Source: an uncultured Lachnospiraceae bacterium
GTDB taxonomy: Bacteria > Bacillota > Clostridia > Lachnospirales > Lachnospiraceae
Length of the DNA: 7,072 bases
NCBI GenBank assembly: GCA_958444395.1
Contig: CAUCOL010000097.1
Span: 1 to 7,072, forward strand
Direction of reading: 5' to 3'
In this document: piece after piece, positions 1 to 6,451 of the stretch
Layout: the number at the start of each line of letters is the position of its first letter
Position numbering within the stretch: the stretch's first letter is position 1
The notes under the pieces: model-generated
Databases searched by the model: none
The model's input: the letters and a program-made list of their open reading frames with translations, nothing else
Told to the model about the DNA's origin: nothing
Made by a program: the position numbers and the translations under genes

Positions 1-2130
1 TGTACCTGTCAGCCAATGTACATGAGAACGTCCGAAGAATGGACTCTCATCTGCTTCTGTATACTGACCATGTACGTATGGCTCCAGCTTACGGATCTCT
101 GCCTTGTCATTCTGTGAAGATGGAGAACTCTCTTCAAAGTACTGGAATGCTTTGTTTCCATGTCCCATCAGAGACTCTGCCAAAATGATCCATCCCTGTG
201 TCTGGGAGAAGATACCACCATTCTCTTTCGTAGAAGGTGGAAACAGTCCAGCCAGTGCGCCGTCAAAATAATGATCTACATAAGATGGAGACATTACCTT
301 TGCACCATAGGCTGTATTTAACTCTCTGTCAACAGATTCCAGTGCTTTCTCTGCCTGCTCTTTTGTAGCCAGACCGGAGATCACTGCCCATGACTGTGGG
401 TTCAGCCACATGCTTGCTTCCGGATCCTTCTTAGAACCGATCAGTTCTCCTGTATCCTTAAAGCCTCGGTTGAAACGATCGTCTTCCCACCAGAATTCGT
501 TAATCTTATCGCCAACTTCTTTCTGTGTCTTATCCAGATAGGCAATGTACTCTGTATCATTCTTCTTCTCTGCGAATAGACGCATGATAGAGAATGCATA
601 ATATAACTGCATGGCAACGAAGGAAGACTCTCCCTGTGCACCCAGACGCAGACAGTCATTCCAGTCTGCATGCAGACCAGCCGGCAGACCGTGTGGTCCC
701 AGATGTTCCATAGAGAAGTTGATTGCTCTCTGCAGATGCTCATATACGGTTGCTTCTTCCGGAATATTGGACCATGTGATCTTCTCATCGATGAAGTCCA
801 GATTTCCTGTCTCTGCAATATATTTGAATACAGTAGGGAATAACCACAATGCATCATCAGCACGATATGCAGGATGTCCTGTCTCTCTTACATAATCCGG
901 ATCATCCGGTGTACCCTCATGACCGGCACGCTCATCATGGTCAAAACGTACCAATGGAAGTCCACCACCATTATCAACCTGTGCAGACAGCATGAAACGG
1001 ATCTTGTCCAGTGCAGCTTCCGGATCTGTATGGATCACACCCTGGATATCCTGTACTGTATCACGGTAACCGTATCCGTTACGCTCACCACAGTAAATGA
1101 AAGAAGCAGCTCTTGACCATGTAAATGTCAGGAAGCACTGATATGCATTCCATGTATTTACCATGCTGTTAAATGCTGCACTCGGTGTATTGATCTTGAA
1201 GTTCTCTAATTTAGAGTGCCAATATGTCTTTAACTCTTCGATCTCCTTGTCACATACAGACACATCCTCGTATCCGGCAATGATCTCGTCTGCAATGCTG
1301 TCCTTATAATGACCCAGGATAAATGCCATTTCCTTCGTCTCACCGGCTGCCAGCTCTAATGCTGTATGTAAGCCGCCACAGCTGTTCTCGTTGTAGTTTA
1401 ATGTGCCATCACATTTTCCGCGCTCTACAGCGATAGGATTACCATAGTCATGATACATTCCGATAAATGCTTCTTTATCACCATTGTAAGAAGTAACAGG
1501 CTGACCTGCAATACCGAAGAAACGCTCTTTTCCGTTGCTTCCGTCCGGTCCTTTATACCAGTTCAGATTGATCTGCTGTAAGATCTTATTCTTCTTAAAC
1601 AGCGTATTCGTCGTACACAGAGAATACTGCAGATTTACCTGATCCTGATTGTAATTATCATCATTGGAAAGCTCTGCATAACCGAATACAGAAATCTTTC
1701 TAGGCTTGTCTGATGTATTTGTAACCTTACATCTCCATACCTCATACGCTTTATTTAATGGGACATAATAATTTACTTCAGACTTAATGCCTGCATACTC
1801 TGCAAACATCGTAGTATAGGCAGTACCATGATGAACCTCACTCTTATATTCATTCAGATCCTTGCCAACCGGCTGCCAGGAAGCAGACCAGAAATCGCCG
1901 TCTTCATCATCACGCAGATAGATGTAACGTCCCGGTGTATCATCACTATTGAAATGGTAACGAAGAATACGTCCGTTCGCACCACTCTTAACAAAGCTGT
2001 AACCACCTGCATTGTTAGAAATGATCGCACCATACTCAGGAGAACCCAGGTAGTTACACCAGGGAGCCGGAGTATTTGGTTTGGTGATGACATATTCTCT
2101 GTTCTCTTCATCAAAGTAACCAAAATTCAT
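1..2130 (-). CDS. GH94 disaccharide phosphorylase (cellobiose/chitobiose phosphorylase-like), C-terminus cut by window edge
   Basis: Family 94 enzymes cleave beta-linked disaccharides or oligosaccharides with inorganic phosphate in the cytosol, giving an alpha-sugar 1-phosphate plus a shorter sugar. The reading frame is open for 710 codons from the ATG at 2130 to the window edge. Family members are about 800 residues, so roughly 90-100 C-terminal residues lie outside. Seen in the translation: N-terminal MNFGYFDEENREYVIT and PAPWCNYLG, typical of the family; GYRDTVQD at 354-361 (Arg356 expected to bind phosphate); HADWNDCLRLG with Asp492 matching the general acid; KENGGIF at 635-641; and WLTGT at the very end, whose Thr-Gly pair is expected to contact phosphate. 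Gln643 stands where cellobiose and chitobiose phosphorylases, as I recall them, have His. There is no signal peptide. The start is supported by GGAGGA at 2139-2144, 8 bases upstream. The N-terminus and GLHADWNDC region look closer to chitobiose phosphorylase, so the exact substrate (cellobiose, laminaribiose, chitobiose or other) is unresolved. Confidence 0.94.
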   Translation of the reverse strand, partial: MNFGYFDEENREYVITKPNTPAPWCNYLGSPEYGAIISNNAGGYSFVKSGANGRILRYHFNSDDTPGRYIYLRDDEDGDFWSASWQPVGKDLNEYKSEVHHGTAYTTMFAEYAGIKSEVNYYVPLNKAYEVWRCKVTNTSDKPRKISVFGYAELSNDDNYNQDQVNLQYSLCTTNTLFKKNKILQQINLNWYKGPDGSNGKERFFGIAGQPVTSYNGDKEAFIGMYHDYGNPIAVERGKCDGTLNYNENSCGGLHTALELAAGETKEMAFILGHYKDSIADEIIAGYEDVSVCDKEIEELKTYWHSKLENFKINTPSAAFNSMVNTWNAYQCFLTFTWSRAASFIYCGERNGYGYRDTVQDIQGVIHTDPEAALDKIRFMLSAQVDNGGGLPLVRFDHDERAGHEGTPDDPDYVRETGHPAYRADDALWLFPTVFKYIAETGNLDFIDEKITWSNIPEEATVYEHLQRAINFSMEHLGPHGLPAGLHADWNDCLRLGAQGESSFVAMQLYYAFSIMRLFAEKKNDTEYIAYLDKTQKEVGDKINEFWWEDDRFNRGFKDTGELIGSKKDPEASMWLNPQSWAVISGLATKEQAEKALESVDRELNTAYGAKVMSPSYVDHYFDGALAGLFPPSTKENGGIFSQTQGWIILAESLMGHGNKAFQYFEESSPSSQNDKAEIRKLEPYVHGQYTEADESPFFGRSHVHWLTGT

Positions 2131-2138
2131 AAATCTTA

Positions 2139-2144
2139 TCCTCC
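2139..2144 (-). promoter_or_regulatory. Ribosome binding site of the GH94 gene
   Basis: Minus-strand GGAGGA lies 8 bases before the ATG at 2130. It is a strong Shine-Dalgarno match and fixes the start codon, which is also where family similarity begins. Confidence 0.85.
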
Positions 2145-2231
2145 ATTCATATAAAAATACTTGCAAAACCTCAATCAGCACATCCAAGTGCTGTAAAAAA
2201 TGCGCACGACATGTTCACATCACTAATTTTC

Positions 2232-2261
2232 ATTATACTCTATCAACAAAAAACGTGTCAA
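2232..2261 (-). promoter_or_regulatory. Sigma-A promoter of the GH94 gene
   Basis: On the minus strand, TTGACA (2261-2256) and TATAAT (2237-2232) are both perfect consensus boxes separated by 18 bp. Transcription should begin near 2225, giving an untranslated leader of about 95 nt. A CGTGT/ACACG dyad (2254-2258 and 2269-2273) overlaps the -35 box and could be an operator, but it is short and this is only a suggestion. The promoter lies downstream of the galT terminator, so the GH94 gene starts its own transcription unit. Confidence 0.8.
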
Positions 2262-2307
2262 CAACAGAACACGCGAAAAATAACAGTATTTTGATATAAC
2301 ACCCCTA

Positions 2308-2381
2308 TTCACAGATAAAACCCCCGAAACTGCCGTGCAAGTAAACTTGCAAACGGCAGTTTCAGGGGTTTTATCTGTGAA
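2308..2381. terminator. Long symmetric hairpin, probable bidirectional terminator downstream of galT
   Basis: Arms 2308-2336 and 2353-2381 pair over 29 positions with a single C-A mismatch (2325/2364). The apex holds a nested hairpin, GCAAG-TAAA-CTTGC (2337-2350), with an AA bulge. The core is AAAACCCC...GGGGTTTT, so the GC stem is followed by a U-tract whichever strand is read, as in bidirectional intrinsic terminators. It begins 65 bp past the galT stop and precedes the GH94 promoter, so its evident job is ending the galT transcript. The stem is much longer than termination needs, and the outer CACAGAT/ATCTGTG segments extend beyond the usual U-tract. Confidence 0.8.
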
Positions 2382-2446
2382 GGCTGATCTCCACACTCCC
2401 TCAGACTTCAGACGCAATGACTTTTTGCGGCTGTTGACGCTACGTA

Positions 2447-3946
2447 TTACAATGCATTTACAAAGCGTTCAAATGCTGCGTCCCCATCCTCCGTATTCTT
2501 ATAGACACCGGCATGCTCCAGCACCTTCTTAAACACAATACCGATCTCCTTCTGCAGGATCTGTTCTACGTTCTCTTCCGTCACCTGATCATAAGCAGGC
2601 ATAAACTCCTCTACCCAGTCTGCATGCTTTGCCAGCTGCTCATCGCTGCGGATATCCTTTCCCTGCACAATAAACTCGCCCAGGCGTGCCATCTCTTCTT
2701 TCAGACGTGCCGGCAATACAGCCAGTCCCATCACTTCGATCAGACCAATATTCTCTTTCTTAATATGATGCAGTTCCTGATGCGGATGGTATACCCCGAG
2801 AGGATATTCCTCTGTCGTAATATTATTACGAAGCACCAGATCCATCTCATATTTTCCATCACGCATACGTGCGATTGGTGTAATCGTATTATGCGGTTCT
2901 CCCTCCGTCTCCGCATAAATAAATGCCTCTTCGTCTGTATACCCGCGCCATGTATCCAAAATATGCGCTGCCAGCTTCACTAACCGTTCACTATCTGTAT
3001 GACGGATACGTATCACAGACATTGGCCAGTTTACGATACCGGCTTCGACATCCTCATAACCCGGTATCGTGATCTTACGACGGATTTCTGCCCGTTCCAT
3101 AGCAAATTCATAATGACCACCCTGAAAATGCTCATGTGCCAGGATCGAGCCGCCTACGATCGGCAGATCTGCATTCGAGCCCAGGAAATAATGCGGAAAC
3201 TGCTTTACAAATGCCAGCAGTTTACGAAATGCACTTTCATCAATCTTCATCGGTGTATGTGTCTGATTAAACACAATACAATGCTCATTATAGTAAACAT
3301 ACGGAGAATACTGGAACCCCCATTTTTCTCCCTCGATCGTAATCGGCATGATACGATGATTCTGACGTGCCGGATGATTCAAACGTCCTGCATAGCCCTC
3401 ATTCTGCGGACAAAGCAGGCATTTCGGATACGCACTCTGCTTTGCATTTTTGGCTGCTGCAATTGCCTTTGGATCCTTCTCCGGCTTGGACAGATTGATC
3501 GTGATATCCAATGTGCCATACTCCGTTTCAGCCGTCCATTTTTTATCACGGGCAATACGGTATCTGCGGATATAATCTGTATTGCAGCTGAAATCATAAT
3601 AAAAATCCGTAGCCTTCTGTGGTGACTTCTGATAAAGCGTACGGAATTTTTCGATTACCGTGCTTGGTGCCGGTACCAATGCACCCATCAATTTTGTATC
3701 AAACAGATCTCTGTACGCCACACTGTTTTCTTTCAGAACACCCTGCTCATATGCCCAGTCCATGATCGCTGCCAGGATCTGCTCAAGTCCGGCTTCCTCA
3801 TCAAACCGTTCCGGTTCCTGATAGTCGTCCAGCTGCAGGATTTCTAACAGACGGTTCGTCGTATATGTTACATCCTCTTGTGCTACCAGTCCCTTATTCT
3901 GTCCATAATTTACAAGCGCCTTAATCCACTGGTCAATCTCTCTCAT
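2447..3946 (-). CDS. galT: UDP-glucose--hexose-1-phosphate uridylyltransferase, type 2 (GalT)
   Basis: This Leloir-pathway enzyme exchanges UMP between UDP-glucose and galactose 1-phosphate, giving UDP-galactose and glucose 1-phosphate in the cytosol. The 499-residue product has the length and motifs of the Firmicutes galT-2 family. These are CLLCPQNEGYAGR with paired cysteines (Cys176, Cys179) and NHPARQNHR, then GGSILAHEHFQGG whose His-x-His-x-Gln (271-275) is the likely catalytic HIT-like histidine motif. Next comes LGVYHPHQELHHIKKENIGLIE near 384-405, highly characteristic of this family. I chose the ATG at 3946 because GAGGAG (3951-3956) sits just upstream, 4 bases away. The in-frame ATGs at 3958 and 3970 have no ribosome binding site. 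galK and galE are not in the window. It follows leuA by 121 bp on the same strand and ends before a strong terminator. Confidence 0.96.
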   Translation of the reverse strand: MREIDQWIKALVNYGQNKGLVAQEDVTYTTNRLLEILQLDDYQEPERFDEEAGLEQILAAIMDWAYEQGVLKENSVAYRDLFDTKLMGALVPAPSTVIEKFRTLYQKSPQKATDFYYDFSCNTDYIRRYRIARDKKWTAETEYGTLDITINLSKPEKDPKAIAAAKNAKQSAYPKCLLCPQNEGYAGRLNHPARQNHRIMPITIEGEKWGFQYSPYVYYNEHCIVFNQTHTPMKIDESAFRKLLAFVKQFPHYFLGSNADLPIVGGSILAHEHFQGGHYEFAMERAEIRRKITIPGYEDVEAGIVNWPMSVIRIRHTDSERLVKLAAHILDTWRGYTDEEAFIYAETEGEPHNTITPIARMRDGKYEMDLVLRNNITTEEYPLGVYHPHQELHHIKKENIGLIEVMGLAVLPARLKEEMARLGEFIVQGKDIRSDEQLAKHADWVEEFMPAYDQVTEENVEQILQKEIGIVFKKVLEHAGVYKNTEDGDAAFERFVNAL

Positions 3947-3950
3947 TACA

Positions 3951-3956
3951 CTCCTC
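3951..3956 (-). promoter_or_regulatory. Ribosome binding site deciding the galT start
   Basis: Minus-strand GAGGAG lies 4 bases before the ATG at 3946, a slightly short spacing. The two upstream in-frame ATGs (3958, 3970) are preceded by AT-rich sequence without a Shine-Dalgarno match, so this site sets the start eight codons inside the longest open frame. Confidence 0.75.
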
Positions 3957-4010
3957 ATTTCTGCGCACATATATAGTTTTGCTTTTATTTTTTATATGAA
4001 TATATGTAGA

Positions 4011-4047
4011 ACAGCGTCCTGCCCGGTACGCGCGGACAGGATCCTGT
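4011..4047 (-). other. GC-rich hairpin in the leuA-galT gap
   Basis: TCCTGCCCG (4017-4025) pairs with CGGACAGGA (4033-4041) around a 7-base loop, with one G-U pair on the minus-strand transcript. ACAG/CTGT (4011-4014, 4044-4047) can extend it past a small internal loop. It starts 21 bp past the leuA stop in the minus direction. The sequence after it on the minus strand (TCTACATATATTC) has no U-tract, so it is a poor intrinsic terminator. It may be an mRNA 3'-end stabiliser or a processing site. Confidence 0.5.
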
Positions 4048-4067
4048 TCGTGATCAAATAATATGAT

Positions 4068-5738
4068 TTAGGCATTCATCATACGGTTGACGGCATTTAC
4101 CAGTGCCATGATGGATGACTTGATGATATCCGGATCGGTACCTACACCCCAGTACAGTTTCTTTTCCTCTTCATCCGAACCGACGCCTACGTATGTCATA
4201 GCCAATGCATTGGAACGTTTGGATAAGGAATGCTCTTCGTATTCATCCAGTGCATATGTCATATTAAAATGCTGCTTGATGGCATTGTTTACCGCATTCA
4301 GACGACCATTTCCACGTGCTTCAACAACTGTTACCTTGCCATTCTCATCAATCGATACGGTCGCTGTAATACCACCATCTTCCTGTTTAAAGTGACACTC
4401 CGGTATATCAAACCGTTTCTCCGGCTCTGCATAGGTTTTCTTAAATACCTCCCGCATCTCATCCGGACTTAACTCTGCATGTTCATGATCGGAAACATCC
4501 TTCATCAGATATCCGACCTCTTCCTTCATCTTATCCGGAAGTTCCAGACCGAAGCTGTGCTTCAGTACATAACTTACGCCGCCTTTTCCGGACTGACTGT
4601 TGATACGGATCACATCAGAGTCATATGTTCTTCCGACATCCTTTGGATCGATCGGCAGATATGGTACCGTCCAGTACTCGGTATTCTTCTCCTCACGATA
4701 AGTCATGCCTTTGGAGATCGCATCCTGATGTGAGCCGGAAAATGCAGTAAATACAAGCTCTCCCGCATATGGCTGACGCATAGACACCTGCATGTTGGTC
4801 AGTCTTTCGTATGTATCTGCAATCTCACGCATATTGGAGAAATCAAGTTTTGGATCTACACCGTGTGAGAACATATTCATTGCCATTGTCACGATGTCCA
4901 TGTTACCGGTACGCTCACCATTTCCAAATAAAGTACCCTCGATACGATCAGCACCTGCCAGTACACCCAGTTCCGCAGTCGCTACTCCGCAACCTCTGTC
5001 GTTGTGTGGATGTAAGGATAATACAACATTATCACGGTATTTCAGATGCTTGCTGACATATTCGATCTGGCTCGCAAAGACATGCGGCATCGCATTCTCT
5101 ACTGTCGATGGAATATTAATAATGGCTTTTTTATCCGCCGTTGGCTGCCATACATCCAGCACGGCATTGCACACTTCTACGGCATAATCTACTTCTGTTC
5201 CGTGGAAACTCTCCGGGCTATATTCAAACCGGATGTTTCCTTTTACTTCTTTTGCAAGTTCATTTAATAATTTTGCTCCATCCACAGCGATCTGTTTGAT
5301 CTGCTCCTTAGATTTACGGAACACCTGCTCTCTCTGGGCTACAGATGTAGAATTATATACATGTACTACCGCATTCGGAGCTCCGTCAATCGCTTCAAAA
5401 GTTTTACGGATAATATGCTCACGCGCCTGTGTCAGAACCTGTACTGTCACATCCTGCGGTATCAGCTTCTGATCGATCAGTGTACGTAAGAAATTATACT
5501 CTGTCTCTGACGCAGCCGGGAAACCAACTTCTATCTCTTTGAATCCGATCTTTACCAGAAGTTTAAAAAATTCCACCTTTTCATCCAGGCTCATCGGCTC
5601 GATCAGTGCCTGGTTTCCGTCACGAAGATCGACGCTGCACCATACCGGCGGCTTCTCGATCGAATCCTTCTTCACCCAGTCATAGCATGGCTCTGGTGGC
5701 ATAAAATAACTTTTCTGATACTTTTCAAATCCTTTCAT
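4068..5738 (-). CDS. leuA: 2-isopropylmalate synthase, type 2 (LeuA)
   Basis: LeuA condenses acetyl-CoA with 2-oxoisovalerate to 2-isopropylmalate, the first committed step of leucine synthesis, in the cytosol. The 556-residue length fits the longer, yeast-like LeuA2 group. The HMGL-like TIM barrel shows VDLRDGNQ (36-43, with Arg39 and Asp40), LHPHNDRG (242-249, metal-binding His243 and His245) and GNGERTGN (272-279). GSHQDAISKG (335-344) and RINSQSGKGG (378-387) are conserved linker motifs. The C-terminal part from about 430 fits the LeuA dimer domain that carries leucine feedback. I chose the ATG at 5738 because AGAGAGG lies 6 bases upstream and MKGFEKYQKS is the expected N-terminus. The open frame extends to a TTG at 5777 that has no ribosome binding site. 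It is preceded by a leucine T-box leader. No leuB, leuC or leuD is in the window. Confidence 0.97.
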   Translation of the reverse strand: MKGFEKYQKSYFMPPEPCYDWVKKDSIEKPPVWCSVDLRDGNQALIEPMSLDEKVEFFKLLVKIGFKEIEVGFPAASETEYNFLRTLIDQKLIPQDVTVQVLTQAREHIIRKTFEAIDGAPNAVVHVYNSTSVAQREQVFRKSKEQIKQIAVDGAKLLNELAKEVKGNIRFEYSPESFHGTEVDYAVEVCNAVLDVWQPTADKKAIINIPSTVENAMPHVFASQIEYVSKHLKYRDNVVLSLHPHNDRGCGVATAELGVLAGADRIEGTLFGNGERTGNMDIVTMAMNMFSHGVDPKLDFSNMREIADTYERLTNMQVSMRQPYAGELVFTAFSGSHQDAISKGMTYREEKNTEYWTVPYLPIDPKDVGRTYDSDVIRINSQSGKGGVSYVLKHSFGLELPDKMKEEVGYLMKDVSDHEHAELSPDEMREVFKKTYAEPEKRFDIPECHFKQEDGGITATVSIDENGKVTVVEARGNGRLNAVNNAIKQHFNMTYALDEYEEHSLSKRSNALAMTYVGVGSDEEEKKLYWGVGTDPDIIKSSIMALVNAVNRMMNA

Positions 5739-5794
5739 TACGTTCCTCTCTTTCTGCTGCCCCCTTGCAGCGATCAAAATTTACAGTAATATAA

Positions 5795-5932
5795 GTTTCC
5801 TATACACGGAACCAAGAGTCGCTTGCGACTCTTTCGCGCTTGAGCGGAATGCGTAGCATTTATTTCTTTTCCGCGAAATGCGCATCCTCACGGAGTGTTT
5901 TTTATGTTATGGGAAACGAAGAGTTTCCTATA
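5795..5932. repeat. Palindromic, MITE-like intergenic repeat in the leuA leader
   Basis: GTTTCCTATA occurs at 5795-5804 and again at 5923-5932, and an inverted near-copy (plus strand TATGGGAAAC) lies at 5908-5917. This gives inverted ends about 123 bp apart plus an 11-bp direct repeat (AGTTTCCTATA at 5794-5804 and 5922-5932). CACGGA also recurs at 5805-5810 and 5889-5894. Inside are a perfect 9-bp hairpin (AAGAGTCGC, TT loop, 5814-5833), AATGC-GTA-GCATT (5848-5860) and GCGGAA/TTCCGC (5844-5849, 5869-5874). There is no plausible reading frame. This resembles non-coding mobile or REP-like repeats. No clear target-site duplication was found and genome copies cannot be checked here. Confidence 0.5.
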
Positions 5933-5942
5933 ACATAAAAAA
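5898..5942. other. 20-bp hairpin overlapping the T-box terminator U-tract
   Basis: TTTTTTATGTTAT-GGGAAAC (5898-5917) pairs with GTTTCC-TATAACATAAAAAA (5923-5942) around GAAGA. The single imperfect position (5911/5929) is a G-U pair in plus-strand RNA and an A-C mismatch in minus-strand RNA. In the leuA transcript its 5' arm begins inside the U-tract that ends the T-box terminator. It forms the right end of the adjacent repeat. It has no U-tract after it in the minus direction, so it should not terminate leuA. Confidence 0.7.
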
Positions 5943-5970
5943 ACCGCCTCTATCTAATCTATAGAGACGG
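5937..5970 (-). terminator. leuA: T-box intrinsic terminator of the leuA leader
   Basis: On the minus strand CCGTCTCTAT pairs with ATAGAGGCGG (5970-5961 with 5953-5944, one G-U pair) around a 7-base loop, followed by seven U residues (5943-5937). The CGTCTCT strand (5969-5963) can instead pair with AGAG of the T-box sequence to make the antiterminator, so the two structures exclude each other. Confidence 0.9.
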
Positions 5971-6205
5971 GAGAATACACTCACGCGGTACCACTCTTAA
6001 TTCATGACAAACGTCATGCGCTCGCAGGTACATGGAAACTTCCTGAATACCTTTCCCCTGTAACGGTGGGAATCCGTCCCAATCTACTATCCTTCAACCG
6101 GCAGCTCCAAGACGAGTTCACTGTGTTGCTTCTACTGTTTCACATCAACCAACAGCTTTCTGTATTCCGCTAAACAGTTACTATTCCTTTTCATCGCTTT
6201 TGAAA
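5937..6205 (-). promoter_or_regulatory. T-box riboswitch, leucine (CUC) specifier, controlling leuA
   Basis: The leader RNA senses uncharged tRNA and antiterminates. On the minus strand the order of parts is canonical. GATGAAAAGGAATAGTAACTG opens stem I. CTGTT-GGTTGATGTGA-AACAG is the distal stem I loop. GTGAA-CTC-GTC carries the specifier codon CTC (6116-6114). GGACGG...CCGT is a middle stem, and CATGAC-GTTT-GTCATG (6018-6003) is a perfect hairpin just before the T-box. AGAGTGGTACCGCG (5997-5984) is the T-box itself, and the terminator follows. CUC is a leucine codon, matching the leuA gene downstream. The T-box bulge UGGU would pair with an ACCA tRNA end, which agrees with the A discriminator of tRNA-Leu. 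The exact 5' end is uncertain by about 10 nt. Confidence 0.95.
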
Positions 6206-6217
6206 ATTTCTTTGATT

Positions 6218-6246
6218 ATCATATCACATTTTTTTTCAAAAGGGAA
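6218..6246 (-). promoter_or_regulatory. Probable promoter of the T-box/leuA transcript
   Basis: The minus strand reads TGTGATATGATAATC just upstream of the T-box start. TATGAT (6223-6218) is a good -10 box. At 17-bp spacing the -35 position reads TTCCCT (6246-6241), a poor match. A run of eight A residues lies between them. Position relative to stem I, roughly 10 bases further on, supports it; the weak -35 lowers confidence. Confidence 0.55.
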
Positions 6247-6374
6247 GCCCCTTTTTCAACTCTCCCCCCCGGTCATTTTCAACTTTTCTCCCTGTACCGT
6301 TTGGACAACGCCAACTCTGTCCCACAGACAGCCATCCTGCCGATCAAACCGGATCTGCTCTCTGATGTATGCAT
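6247..6374. other. Central part of the divergent intergenic region, no gene recognised
   Basis: Between the leftward T-box promoter and the rightward promoter nothing could be assigned. It contains a run of seven C (6264-6270). A short minus-strand frame (6381-6256, 41 codons from a TTG) has no ribosome binding site or recognised family and is not called a gene. Confidence 0.4.
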
Positions 6375-6403
6375 TTGCCAAAGCGAAATCGGTATGTTAG
6401 AGT
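6375..6403 (+). promoter_or_regulatory. Promoter of the CmpB-like gene
   Basis: TTGCCA (6375-6380, five of six to consensus) is followed after 17 bp by TAGAGT (6398-6403, four of six). The latter carries an upstream TG in the extended -10 position (6395-6396). Transcription would start near 6410, about 40 nt before the ATG. It diverges from the T-box promoter about 160 bp away. Confidence 0.5.
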
Positions 6404-6451
6404 AGAAATACATTACTATTTTCATCTTATTATGAAAGGCGGAATTAATTT

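Noticed and set aside
441..1116. Open frames opposite or overlapping the GH94 gene (for example 441-863 and 611-895).
   Set aside because: They are other-frame shadows of a gene with clear family motifs; none has a recognisable product or ribosome binding site.
2176..2193. Perfect 6-bp hairpin CAGCAC/GTGCTG in the GH94 leader, considered as a terminator or attenuator.
   Set aside because: No U-tract follows it in the minus direction, the stem is short and no alternative pairing was evident.
2240..2280. Catabolite-repression (cre) site near the GH94 promoter.
   Set aside because: No stretch fits the cre consensus spacing around the central CG closely enough to claim.
3947..3970. Upstream ATGs for galT at 3958 and 3970.
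   Set aside because: Neither has a ribosome binding site. GAGGAG sits just before the ATG at 3946, where the family-like N-terminus MREIDQWI begins.
5739..5777. Upstream extension of leuA to a TTG start at 5777.
   Set aside because: No Shine-Dalgarno before the TTG, and the extra 13 residues contain the ribosome binding site of the ATG at 5738.
6256..6381. Short minus-strand frame (41 codons from a TTG) in the divergent intergenic region, reading ANAYIREQIRFDRQDG and onward.
   Set aside because: It has no ribosome binding site and no family I recognise, is bounded upstream by a stop near 6395, and an open run of this length is expected by chance. It also overlaps the rightward promoter.
6200..6400. 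Plus-strand 66-codon frame over the T-box promoter and the intergenic region.
   Set aside because: No ribosome binding site, low-complexity content and overlap with the T-box promoter; treated as chance.
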